64,000 nucleotides of DNA from Neptunicoccus sediminis (GTDB taxonomy: Bacteria; Pseudomonadota; Alphaproteobacteria; Rhodobacterales; Rhodobacteraceae): positions 62,001 to 126,000 of the forward strand of contig NZ_MDVX01000001.1 in the NCBI RefSeq assembly GCF_001719615.1. The letters run 5' to 3'. This document shows positions 9,685 through 18,837 of the stretch, piece by piece (positions within the stretch are counted from its first letter, which is position 1; each line of letters starts with the position of its first letter). The notes beneath the pieces are model-generated. The model had not been told where the DNA came from. It did not search any database and saw only the letters and a list, made by a program, of their open reading frames with translations. Position numbers and translations under genes: made by a program.

Positions 9685-10263
9685 TTAACGGGCCTCCAGC
9701 CGGATCGGATCGCCGGAAACAGACAGGGCGTTTCCGTCCCATTCCATCACATACAACCTGTTGCGTTTGATCTGGAACGGGGCGGGGCCATCGAAATTCC
9801 AGCCTGTCGCCTGTGCCAGCAGAACCCGCATGATCCCGATGTGGCAGACCGCGATAGTGTCCTGTTTCAACGTGCTTACGAAAGGGACCAAACGGGCGGC
9901 GACATCGCGCGGGCTCTCGCCATCCGGCGGGCGATAGTCCCAGCCCCAATGCTCTATATCCTTAAAGCCGGAGTCCGGATCGGCTTTCAGATCAACACCC
10001 TTCCTGCCTTCCCAATCGCCCCAATCCATTTCGATCAGTGCTGGTACTTCCACGGCATCCCGATCCGCGATCAACCGCGCGGTCTGGGTCGCCCGTTGCA
10101 GCGGGCTTGCCACCAGATCGGCGTCCTCCCAACCAGCTGGCAATTTAAGCGCAGCGAGATCGGTGGCCGCCTGCTCTTCCAGCGCAATATCCGTGCGCCC
10201 CTGTATCTGCCCTGCGCGGTTCCATGGCGTGTGGCCGTGACGGATAATCGCCAGTCTGATCAT
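9685..10263 (-). CDS. Histidine phosphatase family protein
   Basis: This 192-residue protein has the catalytic RHG box in IIRHGHTPWNR (residues 6-16), the second-site arginine region SPLQRATQTA and the distal histidine in CHIGIMRVL. These define the phosphoglycerate-mutase-like phosphatases, which act through a phosphohistidine. It sits between two glycosyltransferase genes with a 4-nt ATGA-type overlap upstream and a 2-nt gap downstream. It may therefore dephosphorylate a sugar-phosphate or a phosphorylated glycan intermediate, as GmhB- or CobC-like enzymes do in other pathways. The substrate cannot be told from sequence. Confidence 0.85.
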   Translation of the reverse strand: MIRLAIIRHGHTPWNRAGQIQGRTDIALEEQAATDLAALKLPAGWEDADLVASPLQRATQTARLIADRDAVEVPALIEMDWGDWEGRKGVDLKADPDSGFKDIEHWGWDYRPPDGESPRDVAARLVPFVSTLKQDTIAVCHIGIMRVLLAQATGWNFDGPAPFQIKRNRLYVMEWDGNALSVSGDPIRLEAR

Positions 10264-11336
10264 TGTGTTGCCTCTTTGAATTGAACCGCTCCGGCAAGTG
10301 TCTCTACCGCTGCGCCGCGTAAGTGCTGTTGCGCGTACCGGCGCTGAACAGAGTCTTGTGGCCCTTTGTCAAACGCCTGATCTATCGCCGCGCCAAAGGC
10401 TTTGGCATCATCCGGCGGCGTCAGAATTCCTGCGGGGCCGACCACATCCCGCACCCCTACGCGATCCTCGGCCACGACCATCAGACCGGCGGCTTGTGCT
10501 TCTATATAAACCATTCCGAATGCCTCGTTCACGCCGGGCCAGACGAACACATCCGCTGCGGACATTTCGGTGGCCACCCCTGCGGCATCCAGTGCCCCGA
10601 CAAATGTAATGCGCTTGCCAAAAGGGGCAAACAGGTCTTGCACCTCTGCGCCGGCAGGGCCATCCCCGACGATGCGCAGGCTCCAGCCGTCTGACTTTAC
10701 GAAATGCAGCGCTGCGGCGAGGTTCCGGTAGGACGCCAGTTTATCGCCCCTGCGCAACATTCCAACTGCCAGAAGTGTCTTGCCTGCCGATCTGAAAGAC
10801 CCTTCTGGCAGGCTATCACGATCGAGAAACGGCCGCAGATGCACCAGCTTTTGTGTCTCTGGACGGGCCTTTTCCAGCTCCGGCAAATCCCGCCCCGTGA
10901 AGTAGAAAATCACCGCCGCCGCATCACTGGCCGCATCGGCGCGGCGGGCGAAATCGGCCCAAGGCCCGTGCAGACGTTTGGGTGCGCGGCTGGCTTCGAC
11001 CAGATGATAGGGAATGCCCAGCGCGGCGCAGACTCGCGGGCCGATCAGGTCGGGGGCTTTGTAATAGTTGTGATAGGTGATCCAACTGTCCCAGACCGCC
11101 CCCTTGGCAATCAGACCCTTTGCGATGCGATCCGCCTCTGCCACCAGCGCGGCTTGCGCCGTTGTATCGCCCCGTGCTTCGCGGCTGCGAAAGCGGCTGA
11201 CCAGTTCCACCGCGCCCAATTGCGCCAACGCGTGCATCAATCCCCGCGCGATAGTGCGGTCGCCGCTCGGGGTGTCGTGATCCGGCGGTTTCAGCGGCGC
11301 ATAAAAAGCGATGCGCGGGGGGCGCCCCTGCGTCAT
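10260..11336 (-). CDS. Glycosyltransferase family 4 protein
   Basis: This 358-residue GT-B enzyme has a C-terminal donor domain with LLAVGMLRRGDK, LRIVGDGPAG and the E-x7-E region VNEAFGMVYIEAQAAG typical of GT4 retaining glycosyltransferases. The N-terminal part contains TPSGDRTIARGL. It starts at 11336, overlapping the upstream glycosyltransferase stop by 4 nt, and ends overlapping the phosphatase start by 4 nt, so translation is coupled through the operon. It is expected to add a sugar to a glycan acceptor in the cytosol. Donor and acceptor are not predictable here. Confidence 0.85.
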   Translation of the reverse strand: MTQGRPPRIAFYAPLKPPDHDTPSGDRTIARGLMHALAQLGAVELVSRFRSREARGDTTAQAALVAEADRIAKGLIAKGAVWDSWITYHNYYKAPDLIGPRVCAALGIPYHLVEASRAPKRLHGPWADFARRADAASDAAAVIFYFTGRDLPELEKARPETQKLVHLRPFLDRDSLPEGSFRSAGKTLLAVGMLRRGDKLASYRNLAAALHFVKSDGWSLRIVGDGPAGAEVQDLFAPFGKRITFVGALDAAGVATEMSAADVFVWPGVNEAFGMVYIEAQAAGLMVVAEDRVGVRDVVGPAGILTPPDDAKAFGAAIDQAFDKGPQDSVQRRYAQQHLRGAAVETLAGAVQFKEATQ

Positions 11337-12565
11337 GAGATCAGCGTGTTGAGACGCGCGGAGAGTTGCGATATGCCCGCATCCACCCCGAAATCCGCCA
11401 CCAGACGGTCATAGGCCGTATCTGCAAATTCCCTGCGCTGTTCGGGATTGCGGGCCAGATCCATAATCGCAAAGGTCAGGGTTTCCGGAGAGTCTTCGAC
11501 CAGCAACCCGTGCACGCCGGAGCTGATAAATTCGGGAATGGCGCTGACCGGCGTGGACAGGATCGCCAGCTTTTGTGACGCCGCCTCCATCAACACATTG
11601 GGCAGGCCGTCCCGATCCCCGTCTTCGGCAATGCGCGAGGGCAGCACGAACAGATCATGGCTGCGCATCGCCTCAACCACTTCAGGCTGGTCACAGGCGC
11701 CGCGCCACGTGATGCGGTCGTTGATGTCCTCGGCTTTGGCCATTGCCTGAAGATCGTCCTTCAGATCACCGCCGCCAATGTGGGTCCAGTGCCAGTTCAG
11801 ATCATCGGGCAAGAGCGATAGCGCTTTGACAAGCCGGTCAAATCCCTTCTTTTCCACCAGACGCCCGACAGACAGCATCCGGAAAACCCCGTCATCGGGG
11901 CGCTGCGCCGGGGGCAGCGGGAAACGGTCCAGATCAAGCCCGTGGTACAGCAGACTGACACGCTCGGCGGGTTCCGCCATCTGTTGCAGATGCGCCGCGC
12001 CAAACCCTGTGCATGTCACACCAAAAGCAGCCCCAGTGCCATCATTCGCCAATTTCTCGCGGATTTCCCAATCCGGCGAGGTCCAAATGTCCTTGGCATG
12101 GGCAGAAAAGGACCAGTCGATGCCACGGATCAGCGCCGCATAACGGGCCACGGATGATGGCGTATGCAGGAAATGGGCGTAAAGACCCTTGGTCCCCGCA
12201 GGCAATTCCGCCGCCAGCACACAAGCCTGCCCGAAGCGGCGCACCCTGTTGCGGGTAAGATCGCGGCGCAGGTCCTGCATCCAGACCTGATGGGCCTTCT
12301 TGAATCCCGGCATTTTACGTGCCTTGGACCAGCCGCGAACAACACGGGCTTTTTCGTGGTGCAGATATTCCGGCAGATACCGCACCCTTGCGCGGGTTTC
12401 TTCATGCAGCGGATGGGTTTTCTTGTCAGTGGGAAAACGCAGCGACCAGATGTCAAAACTGTGCCCCGCCCGTTCCAGCGCAACCAATTCCTGCGCAATG
12501 AACGTTTCGGACAGCCGTGGCCAGCCTTTGACGACAACCGCCAGTTTCGGGTCTTCAGCGCTCAT
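11333..12565 (-). CDS. Glycosyltransferase family 4 protein (colanic-acid WcaL-like)
   Basis: This is a 410-residue GT4 enzyme. It opens with VVKGWPRLSETFIAQEL, the acceptor-side motif seen in WcaL-type exopolysaccharide glycosyltransferases, followed by FDIWSLRFPT. The donor domain has LSVGRLVEKKGFDRLV, THIGGGDLKDDL and the E-x7-E region near DGLPNVLMEAASQ. The start codon overlaps the stop of the first operon gene by 4 nt. The family resemblance suggests a role in exopolysaccharide or another surface glycan rather than in core LPS, but this is inference. Confidence 0.85.
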   Translation of the reverse strand: MSAEDPKLAVVVKGWPRLSETFIAQELVALERAGHSFDIWSLRFPTDKKTHPLHEETRARVRYLPEYLHHEKARVVRGWSKARKMPGFKKAHQVWMQDLRRDLTRNRVRRFGQACVLAAELPAGTKGLYAHFLHTPSSVARYAALIRGIDWSFSAHAKDIWTSPDWEIREKLANDGTGAAFGVTCTGFGAAHLQQMAEPAERVSLLYHGLDLDRFPLPPAQRPDDGVFRMLSVGRLVEKKGFDRLVKALSLLPDDLNWHWTHIGGGDLKDDLQAMAKAEDINDRITWRGACDQPEVVEAMRSHDLFVLPSRIAEDGDRDGLPNVLMEAASQKLAILSTPVSAIPEFISSGVHGLLVEDSPETLTFAIMDLARNPEQRREFADTAYDRLVADFGVDAGISQLSARLNTLIS

Positions 12566-13785
12566 TCTGCGGCCTTTATATCCGGTGTATCCAGCAGGTC
12601 ACGGACCCGCGCAACGATATGATCCAGCCCTTCCAACAGGTCGGGATACTGCCCGGTAGAGGGCAGCGGCTGGTCCGGCAAGGCGCGGATGGCGTTGATC
12701 ATCACATCCGTTCCCGGCCCGTCGCGATCAGGATCAAGCATGCGCACCAGCCCCAGTTGTTCGGCCCGTGCTGCGCGGATGTATTGCTCCAGACGGGGGA
12801 TTTTGCGCGGCATGATGATCGCCCGTTTGTCAAAAGACAGGATTTCGCAAAAGGTGTTATACCCGCCCATCGCGATCACGCCGATCGCATTGTCGATCAG
12901 GTTCTCCATCTTGCTGTCAAACCCGAGCGAAATCACCCGCCCGTCGAGCTTGGCGACACGGTCCTCAAACTGCGTGCGGGTATCGCCGGACAGGAACGGC
13001 CCGTAGATGATATGGGCTTTGGGCGAGAGGGTCGGATCGGCTTCATAGGCGCGCAGCACCTGATCCACCAGCCTTGCCCCGTCACCACCGCCCCCCGGTG
13101 TGACCAGAATATAAGGCTCTACTTCAACCTCCGGTCCGTGATCCCATGTCTCGCGGCGCAGGTATCCGGTGTAATGCATCCGGTGGTTTATTTCATCGGG
13201 GTAGGACACGCCCTGCAACGGATTATAGATCGACTTCAGCCCGTAAACCCAAATGTCATGGTAAAAATCTTGCATCGCGGCGACGGCGCCCTTGCGCTCC
13301 CATTCCGCTGCAAGGGTCTCTCCCTCATCCAGCACATCGCGCAAACCAAGCACCAGTTTCGCGTTGGTATTGGCCCGCAACCACGCCAGCGTTTCCATCA
13401 GCTCACCGCGAAATCCGTTGGGTTCCTTATCCACAATCACCAGATCGGGTTCAAAATTTTCAGCCGCCGCACGGATCAGTCCGGCCCGAAGCGCGGTGGT
13501 TTCGTCAATATCAAGGCCCAGCGCCTCGGAGGCATAAGACCCGTCCGTCAGTTTCGTCACACCGGGCAGGCGGATGTGATCGACCCTGTCAGGAAAGGTA
13601 AACCGGCCCGCAACAGGCGATCCGGTCAGGATCAGCGCCGAGAGATTGGGGTCAATTTCTGTCAGTGCACCGGCAATGGTGCGCGAGCGGCGCAAATGGC
13701 CAAGGCCAAATGTATCATGACTATACAGCAACACACGCGGCGCACGCCGGCCCGACTCTTTCGGCCGCGATCCATCAGAACTCAT
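12562..13785 (-). CDS. Glycosyltransferase, COG4671 type, first gene of glycan operon
   Basis: This is a 407-residue GT-B protein. LYSHDTFGLGHLRRS near residue 20 resembles the N-terminal glycine loop of MurG/COG4671 enzymes; TPGGGGDGARLV and MGGYNTFCEILSF form the donor/acceptor cleft. It resembles the product of 8519-9682, suggesting an old duplication within the operon. The start at 13785 has AAGG 8 nt upstream; the longer frame to 14001 runs into the divergent promoter region and is rejected. It is the promoter-proximal gene of the operon 13785 to 7284. Confidence 0.82.
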   Translation of the reverse strand: MSSDGSRPKESGRRAPRVLLYSHDTFGLGHLRRSRTIAGALTEIDPNLSALILTGSPVAGRFTFPDRVDHIRLPGVTKLTDGSYASEALGLDIDETTALRAGLIRAAAENFEPDLVIVDKEPNGFRGELMETLAWLRANTNAKLVLGLRDVLDEGETLAAEWERKGAVAAMQDFYHDIWVYGLKSIYNPLQGVSYPDEINHRMHYTGYLRRETWDHGPEVEVEPYILVTPGGGGDGARLVDQVLRAYEADPTLSPKAHIIYGPFLSGDTRTQFEDRVAKLDGRVISLGFDSKMENLIDNAIGVIAMGGYNTFCEILSFDKRAIIMPRKIPRLEQYIRAARAEQLGLVRMLDPDRDGPGTDVMINAIRALPDQPLPSTGQYPDLLEGLDHIVARVRDLLDTPDIKAAE

Positions 13786-14142
13786 ATTAAAACGACCTTT
13801 GCGTCTAGCTGTTGCATGTGGGACCTGAATATAGCCTGCAAAATCACATTTACGCGCCTTTTCCCGCTTCCGCCACGTTTTTTCCGCGGAAAAAGCCGCC
13901 CGCGCCCGAGGCAATAGGCCCGATGCACCCCGATCCCCGTGATACACAGGCGCACTTAGCAAGTGATGCGTGAATGAACAGGGACAAATTCCACGGCTCA
14001 CAGGGTCTTGAGCCAGTGTTACAAATTCGCGGTGTCAGCCCCGCGCTTTTTTCGAGGAACGGTCCAAGGCAATTCTGTTCCGCCCTTTCCCAGTGCGCCA
14101 AACCGCACTAAGGTCAATTACGCCATCAACAAAGGGTCGCAT
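13786..14142. other. Divergent intergenic region between glycan operon and MscS gene
   Basis: This is 357 bp of non-coding DNA that must hold the promoters of both the minus-strand glycan operon and the plus-strand channel gene. It contains the 16-bp palindrome listed separately and a TATATT box on the minus strand about 45 nt before 13785. I see no convincing -35 partner and no small gene. Confidence 0.6.
13879..13894. promoter_or_regulatory. Perfect 16-bp palindrome, possible operator
   Basis: TTTTTCCGCGGAAAAA reads the same on both strands. It lies about 95 bp upstream of the first glycan operon gene, in the divergent promoter region. It may be a repressor or activator site; no bound factor is known. 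Confidence 0.35.
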
Positions 14143-16479
14143 ATGACCATCATCCGCTCTCTTCGCCTGTGCCTGATAACTGCGCTTTTCGCGTTTCTGG
14201 CCGGAATTGCACAGGCCCAATCCCACGGAAGCCAGGCGTCCAATCCAATGGACGAGATCATAAAATCCGCTACGGATTCAGGGATGCAGGTGATTGTGAT
14301 CAATCCCGATGGTCCGGAAAAAACCGACGAACAGACAGAGGCAGAGCAATACCAAGGCTCTTTGCTGATGAAAACGCAGGAGCGGGCCTATACATTCCGC
14401 ACCACCCTGCGCAACCGCGTCGCCCGTGCGCCCGAGGCGTTGGAAGAGATCATCTTTATCCTGAACGGGCAAAGTCCAACGGGGCATTATTCAATCTATT
14501 TCGTAATCCTTCTGTCCACTCTGGCCAGCCTGCTTTTGTCCGAGTTGATCGTGCGCGAGACCTACGGAAAGAGGCTGGTGGGGCCGTGGTTCATCGGCTT
14601 ACAGACGCCAAACCCGATCGGCTACACCGACAAACTGCCAATCCTGTTGCTGCGCACTGTACTGGCCGTCATCGGTCTGGCGCTGGTGGTGATGATCTCT
14701 TACGGCGTTGGCATCGCCGTATTTGGAGAGTCCGAAGACGGCACGGTCCGGCTGACCGTGGCCTATATTTACCTCACTTATATTGTCACCCGCTCTGTCG
14801 TGTTCCTGTGGCGGATGATCCTTTCGCCCTATCTGGAGCAATACCGCATCCCGCATTTTTCCGACAAGGATGCACGCAAGCTGTTCTACTGGCTTTTGAA
14901 TGTGGCCACCGTCTCGGCTATTGTCGTCAACTTTTGCGGCTGGATGAAGGAACTGGGGCTTAGCTATGACATCCATGCGCTGCTGACCTCTACGCTGACG
15001 TTATTCGTGGTGTTCCTCAACGTGGCGATGGTGCTGGTCAATCGTCGGGCGGTCTCTGAGGCGATCCTCAACGGTGAGCGGTATGAAGACGCTTCCCTGC
15101 CCACAAGAATAGCATCACAGGCCTGGGCGCCGCTGGTGATTGCCTATTTCTTTATCGCATGGGCAGAGATGACCTATCGTCTGATTGAGGCACAGCCCCT
15201 TGGCCTGCCCCTGATCACCGGCTTTTATCTGGTGCTGTTAACTGTGATCGTGGTCTATGGCATCGTCGGCTATCTGATTGAACGTTTCTTCCACCGCCAG
15301 CGTCTGCTGGAACAATGGCGTGCCAAAGCTGCAGAGGACAGCCACGGTCCTGATCCGGACGCAGGCATCACACAGGAAGAAGACACCGAGGACGAACTCG
15401 CGCCTTTCCTGAATACCCACAAGATGCACACATACGAGGATCTCTCCCGCCGTATCGCCAATATTCTGGCGGTTGTTGCGGCGTTCTGGGCGATCTCGGA
15501 AATCTGGCAAATCGACATCGATATGATTGCCACCACCCGATTTGACCGGATTTACGACATCGTGACGATCCTGTTTATCGGCTATGTGATCTATCATTTC
15601 GTCCGCATCTGGATTGACCAGAAAATCGCAGAGGAAGGCGGCGATGCGGTAGAGGTCGCACCCGGGGACGAGGGCGGCGCGGGCGGTGCATCTCGGCTGG
15701 CCACGCTGCTGCCACTGTTCCGCAACTTTCTGCTGGCGATCATCTTTGTGGCCTTCGCACTGATTGCCTTGACCAATGTCGGCATTAACGTCTCGGCGCT
15801 GTTTGCCGGTGCGGGTGTTGTCGGTCTGGCCATCGGTTTCGGGGCGCAGGCGCTGGTGCGGGATATTTTCTCGGGCGCGTTCTTTCTGTTTGATGACGCG
15901 TTTCGCAAGGGCGAATATATCGACATCGGCTCTGTTAAAGGCACGGTTGAGAAAATCTCGGTCCGTTCTTTCCAGTTGCGCCATCATCTTGGGCCGCTGC
16001 ACACGGTGCCTTTCGGGGAAATCCAGCACCTGACGAACTTCTCCCGCGATTGGGTCATGATGAAACTCAAGCTGCGCGTGACCTATGATACGGATGTTGA
16101 AAAGGTCCGCAAACTGGTCAAGAAACTGGGGCAGGAACTGCTCGAAGACGAAGTGGTCGGGCACCAGTTCCTGCAACCGCTGAAGTCCCAAGGCGTGATC
16201 GAGATGCAGGACAGTGCCATGATCATCCGCGTCAAATTCATGACCAAACCGGGCGACCAGTGGATTTTGCGCAAACGGGTCTATCAGGAAATCCGCGACC
16301 TGTTTGAGCGGGAAGGCATCCGCTTTGCCCATAAAGAAGTGACCGTGCGTCTGGCCGATGTGGACCCCGAAGATCTTACCAAGAAGCAGAAAGAAGCCGT
16401 CGGCGCTGCGGCGCTAGCGGCGATAGACGATGAAGAAATGCAGGGTCAACCTGAACAGAATGACGGCGACGACCGTTAG
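14143..16479 (+). CDS. Large mechanosensitive channel, MscS family
   Basis: This is a 778-residue inner-membrane protein. A signal-like segment occupies residues 1-24 (ends AQAQ), followed by a short periplasmic stretch and about ten membrane segments. The C-terminal third holds the MscS pore helix and beta domain: GAGVVGLAIGFGAQALVRD, then FFLFDDAFRKGEYIDIG. Such channels open under membrane tension to release solutes in osmotic down-shock. AAGGG lies 6 nt before the ATG at 14143; the frame extends to 14008 without a start signal. The acidic tail (EEMQGQPEQNDGDDR) is cytosolic. A second, shorter MscS is at 48542-49912. Confidence 0.9.
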   Translation: MTIIRSLRLCLITALFAFLAGIAQAQSHGSQASNPMDEIIKSATDSGMQVIVINPDGPEKTDEQTEAEQYQGSLLMKTQERAYTFRTTLRNRVARAPEALEEIIFILNGQSPTGHYSIYFVILLSTLASLLLSELIVRETYGKRLVGPWFIGLQTPNPIGYTDKLPILLLRTVLAVIGLALVVMISYGVGIAVFGESEDGTVRLTVAYIYLTYIVTRSVVFLWRMILSPYLEQYRIPHFSDKDARKLFYWLLNVATVSAIVVNFCGWMKELGLSYDIHALLTSTLTLFVVFLNVAMVLVNRRAVSEAILNGERYEDASLPTRIASQAWAPLVIAYFFIAWAEMTYRLIEAQPLGLPLITGFYLVLLTVIVVYGIVGYLIERFFHRQRLLEQWRAKAAEDSHGPDPDAGITQEEDTEDELAPFLNTHKMHTYEDLSRRIANILAVVAAFWAISEIWQIDIDMIATTRFDRIYDIVTILFIGYVIYHFVRIWIDQKIAEEGGDAVEVAPGDEGGAGGASRLATLLPLFRNFLLAIIFVAFALIALTNVGINVSALFAGAGVVGLAIGFGAQALVRDIFSGAFFLFDDAFRKGEYIDIGSVKGTVEKISVRSFQLRHHLGPLHTVPFGEIQHLTNFSRDWVMMKLKLRVTYDTDVEKVRKLVKKLGQELLEDEVVGHQFLQPLKSQGVIEMQDSAMIIRVKFMTKPGDQWILRKRVYQEIRDLFEREGIRFAHKEVTVRLADVDPEDLTKKQKEAVGAAALAAIDDEEMQGQPEQNDGDDR

Positions 16480-16510
16480 ACCCTGAAAGACCACATAAGA
16501 GGAGGAAATC

Positions 16511-17335
16511 ATGTCCCGTATCAACAAAACCACCATAGGCGACGTGGAAATCATTGCCCTGACCGACGGTGAAACCCAATTCGGCGCAGAGCTGTTCCCC
16601 GGCACCGAAGAGTCCGAGATCGACGCGCTGCTGAAGTCGGCCAATGCCGACGCCATCGACACGAATTTCAACGCTTTCATCGTAAAATCGGGCGGGGATA
16701 CGATGCTTGTAGACGCCGGTCCGCGCGATCTGTTCGGTCCGACCTGCGGGTATCTGGGCGACGCGATGGAGGAAGCGGGCATCGGTCCGGATGAGATCAC
16801 CCACCTGTATTTCACCCACCTCCATCCCGATCACATCGCAGGCGCCCTGACCAAAGACGGCCAGCCGGTGTTTGAAAAAGCGCAGATGCTGGTGTCCGAA
16901 GCGGATCACAAATTCTGGTCCTCCCATGCCTTTACCGATGAAACGCTGGTGCAGTGGCAGCAACTGGCGCAGGCAACTCTGGCGGCTTATGGTGCGCGGA
17001 CCGAACAGATCAAGGACGGCGATACGCTGGTGCGCGATGTCACCGCGCTGAACCTGCCCGGCCATACCCCTGGCCATATGGGGTTTCTTGTGGACAGCAA
17101 ATCTGACAGTTTCGCCCATGTGGGGGACATTGCCCACGCACAGGTGCTGCAATTCGCCAACCCGGAGATTGGCATCGCCTTTGACATCGACCTCGATCAA
17201 GCCCGCGCCACACGCAAACGCACGCTGGATATGGTGGCGACGGACGGGATGAAACTGTCGGGCGGTCACATGCTGCGCCCTAACATCGGCAGGCTGGAAC
17301 GCGCTGGTAAAGGCTATATTTTCAAAGAGGACTAA
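16511..17335 (+). CDS. MBL-fold metallo-hydrolase
   Basis: This is a 274-residue metallo-beta-lactamase-fold protein with the metal motif THLHPDHIAG near residue 101, a later histidine in GHTPGHMGF and the metal-bridging aspartate in HVGDIAH. It has no signal peptide, so it is cytosolic. Related proteins include lactonases and other esterases, and the substrate is unknown. AGAGGAGG lies just before the ATG. It is 31 nt after the MscS gene and 4 nt before the SDR gene, so it likely heads the small operon of SDR and enoyl-CoA hydratase-like genes. Confidence 0.85.
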   Translation: MSRINKTTIGDVEIIALTDGETQFGAELFPGTEESEIDALLKSANADAIDTNFNAFIVKSGGDTMLVDAGPRDLFGPTCGYLGDAMEEAGIGPDEITHLYFTHLHPDHIAGALTKDGQPVFEKAQMLVSEADHKFWSSHAFTDETLVQWQQLAQATLAAYGARTEQIKDGDTLVRDVTALNLPGHTPGHMGFLVDSKSDSFAHVGDIAHAQVLQFANPEIGIAFDIDLDQARATRKRTLDMVATDGMKLSGGHMLRPNIGRLERAGKGYIFKED

Positions 17336-17339
17336 GCAG

Positions 17340-18101
17340 TTGACGGATATGAAGAATAAATCGGTTATCATCACAGGCGCCAGCCGTGGCATCGGTGCCG
17401 CAGCCGCCCGCAAGTTTGCAGAACAAGGCGCCAAAGTAATGCTGTGCGCCCGTTCCGGCGGAGACATCGAAGAGATCGCCAACGACATCACCAGGAACGG
17501 CGGCACCGCAATTGCGCAGAAGACAGATGTGGCGGATTACGATCAGGTACAGGCTGCCGTGGACCGCGCCAATTCAGAATTCGGCGGGCTCGACATTCTG
17601 ATCAACAATGCGGGGGCGCTCGACCCTGTAGAACGTCTGGAACATGCAACCGTTGCGGCATGGGACACCATCATCGACGTAAACGTCAAAGGCGTGTTCT
17701 ACGGCATCCGCGCCGCCCTGCCAGTGATGAAAGCAACGGGCAGCGGCAGCATCCTGACCATCGGTTCGGGGGCGGCAAACAGCGCTTTGGAAGGCTGGTC
17801 CCATTATTGCACGTCAAAAGCGGCCGTGCACCATCTGAACAGCTGCCTGCACGCAGAAGAGGGCGAAAACGGTATCCGCGCGCTGGTTCTCTCACCCGGT
17901 ACAGTGGCCACGGAAATGCAGCGGGTGATCAAGAAATCCGGCGTTAACCCTGTAAGCCAGCTCGACTGGGAAGATCACATCCCGCCGGAATGGGTGGCCG
18001 ACACGCTGGTCTGGATGGCCACGCCCGACAGCGATGATTATCGCGGCGCAGTGGTCTCTCTGCGCGAGGAAACCATCCGCAAACGGGTGGGTTTGGTGTG
18101 A
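17340..18101 (+). CDS. SDR family oxidoreductase
   Basis: This is a classical short-chain dehydrogenase of 253 residues, with the cofactor loop TGASRGIGAAAA near residue 12, the NNAG motif near 86 and the catalytic Y-x3-K in HYCTSKAAV near 160. I use the TTG start at 17340 because AGAGGA sits 8 nt upstream; the next ATG (17349) would be 17 nt from it. It ends in a GTGA overlap with the enoyl-CoA hydratase gene. Together with that gene it may act in fatty-acid-like or aromatic acyl metabolism, but the substrate is unknown. Confidence 0.87.
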   Translation: MTDMKNKSVIITGASRGIGAAAARKFAEQGAKVMLCARSGGDIEEIANDITRNGGTAIAQKTDVADYDQVQAAVDRANSEFGGLDILINNAGALDPVERLEHATVAAWDTIIDVNVKGVFYGIRAALPVMKATGSGSILTIGSGAANSALEGWSHYCTSKAAVHHLNSCLHAEEGENGIRALVLSPGTVATEMQRVIKKSGVNPVSQLDWEDHIPPEWVADTLVWMATPDSDDYRGAVVSLREETIRKRVGLV

Positions 18102-18829
18102 TCGACGTTCAAAACGAAAACGGTCTGTGGCGGGTCACGCTGAACCGCCCCGACAAGGCCAACGCGCTGACGCCGGAGATGCTGGGGCAGGTTGCGACTC
18201 TTGCGCAGCAGGCGCACCGCGATCCCGAATTGCGCTGTTTCATCCTGACAGCAGCGGGCGAGCGGGTGTTTTGTGCCGGTGCCGATGTGGGGCGCGGCGA
18301 GGATATGTACGCCTTCACCCAAAGCCCGCTGTGGTCGGACGCATCCGGTGCGATTGCCGCGCTGCCCTGCCTGACCATCGCCGCCTTGAACGGCACGTTA
18401 GCAGGGGGCGGCTTTGCGCTGGCCCTTGCCTGTGACCTGCGGATTTCCACGCCGGCGGCAAAGTTTTTCTATCCGGTATTAAAACGCGGCTTCCTGCCCC
18501 AACCCGATGACGTAAAGCGTCTGGCAGCCCTGATCGGTCCGGCCCGCGCGAAACTGATCCTGATGGGCGGTCAAAAGCTCGACGCGGCCGAGGCACTGCG
18601 AATCGGGCTGGTGGAACGGGTGCTGCCGCTGGCAGAATTCGACAGCTTCCTGGACACGCTGACCTGTGATGCTGCCGCAGCGAAACCCCAAAGCATCGCT
18701 GCCATTAACCGCCTGTTTGACGATCTGAACGCGACCCAATTGCAGGACTGCTACACGGCCGCCTACGAGGATGATCCCGCAGCCATCGCACGGATCACAG
18801 GCCGGCCGCAGGACGCGCAAGCGGTTTAA
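18098..18829 (+). CDS. Enoyl-CoA hydratase/isomerase family protein
   Basis: This is a crotonase-fold protein of 243 residues with the CoA-binding strand TLNRPDKANALTPEM near residue 12, the oxyanion hole segment CAGADVGRGEDM and a GGGFALALACDLRI loop. These identify the family, which hydrates, isomerises or cleaves acyl-CoAs. The start is GTG at 18098, overlapping the SDR stop by 4 nt. It is followed 8 nt later by the flavoprotein gene, so the run 16511-20034 is probably one transcript. The specific reaction cannot be assigned. Confidence 0.85.
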   Translation: MIDVQNENGLWRVTLNRPDKANALTPEMLGQVATLAQQAHRDPELRCFILTAAGERVFCAGADVGRGEDMYAFTQSPLWSDASGAIAALPCLTIAALNGTLAGGGFALALACDLRISTPAAKFFYPVLKRGFLPQPDDVKRLAALIGPARAKLILMGGQKLDAAEALRIGLVERVLPLAEFDSFLDTLTCDAAAAKPQSIAAINRLFDDLNATQLQDCYTAAYEDDPAAIARITGRPQDAQAV

Positions 18830-18837
18830 GGCAGGCC

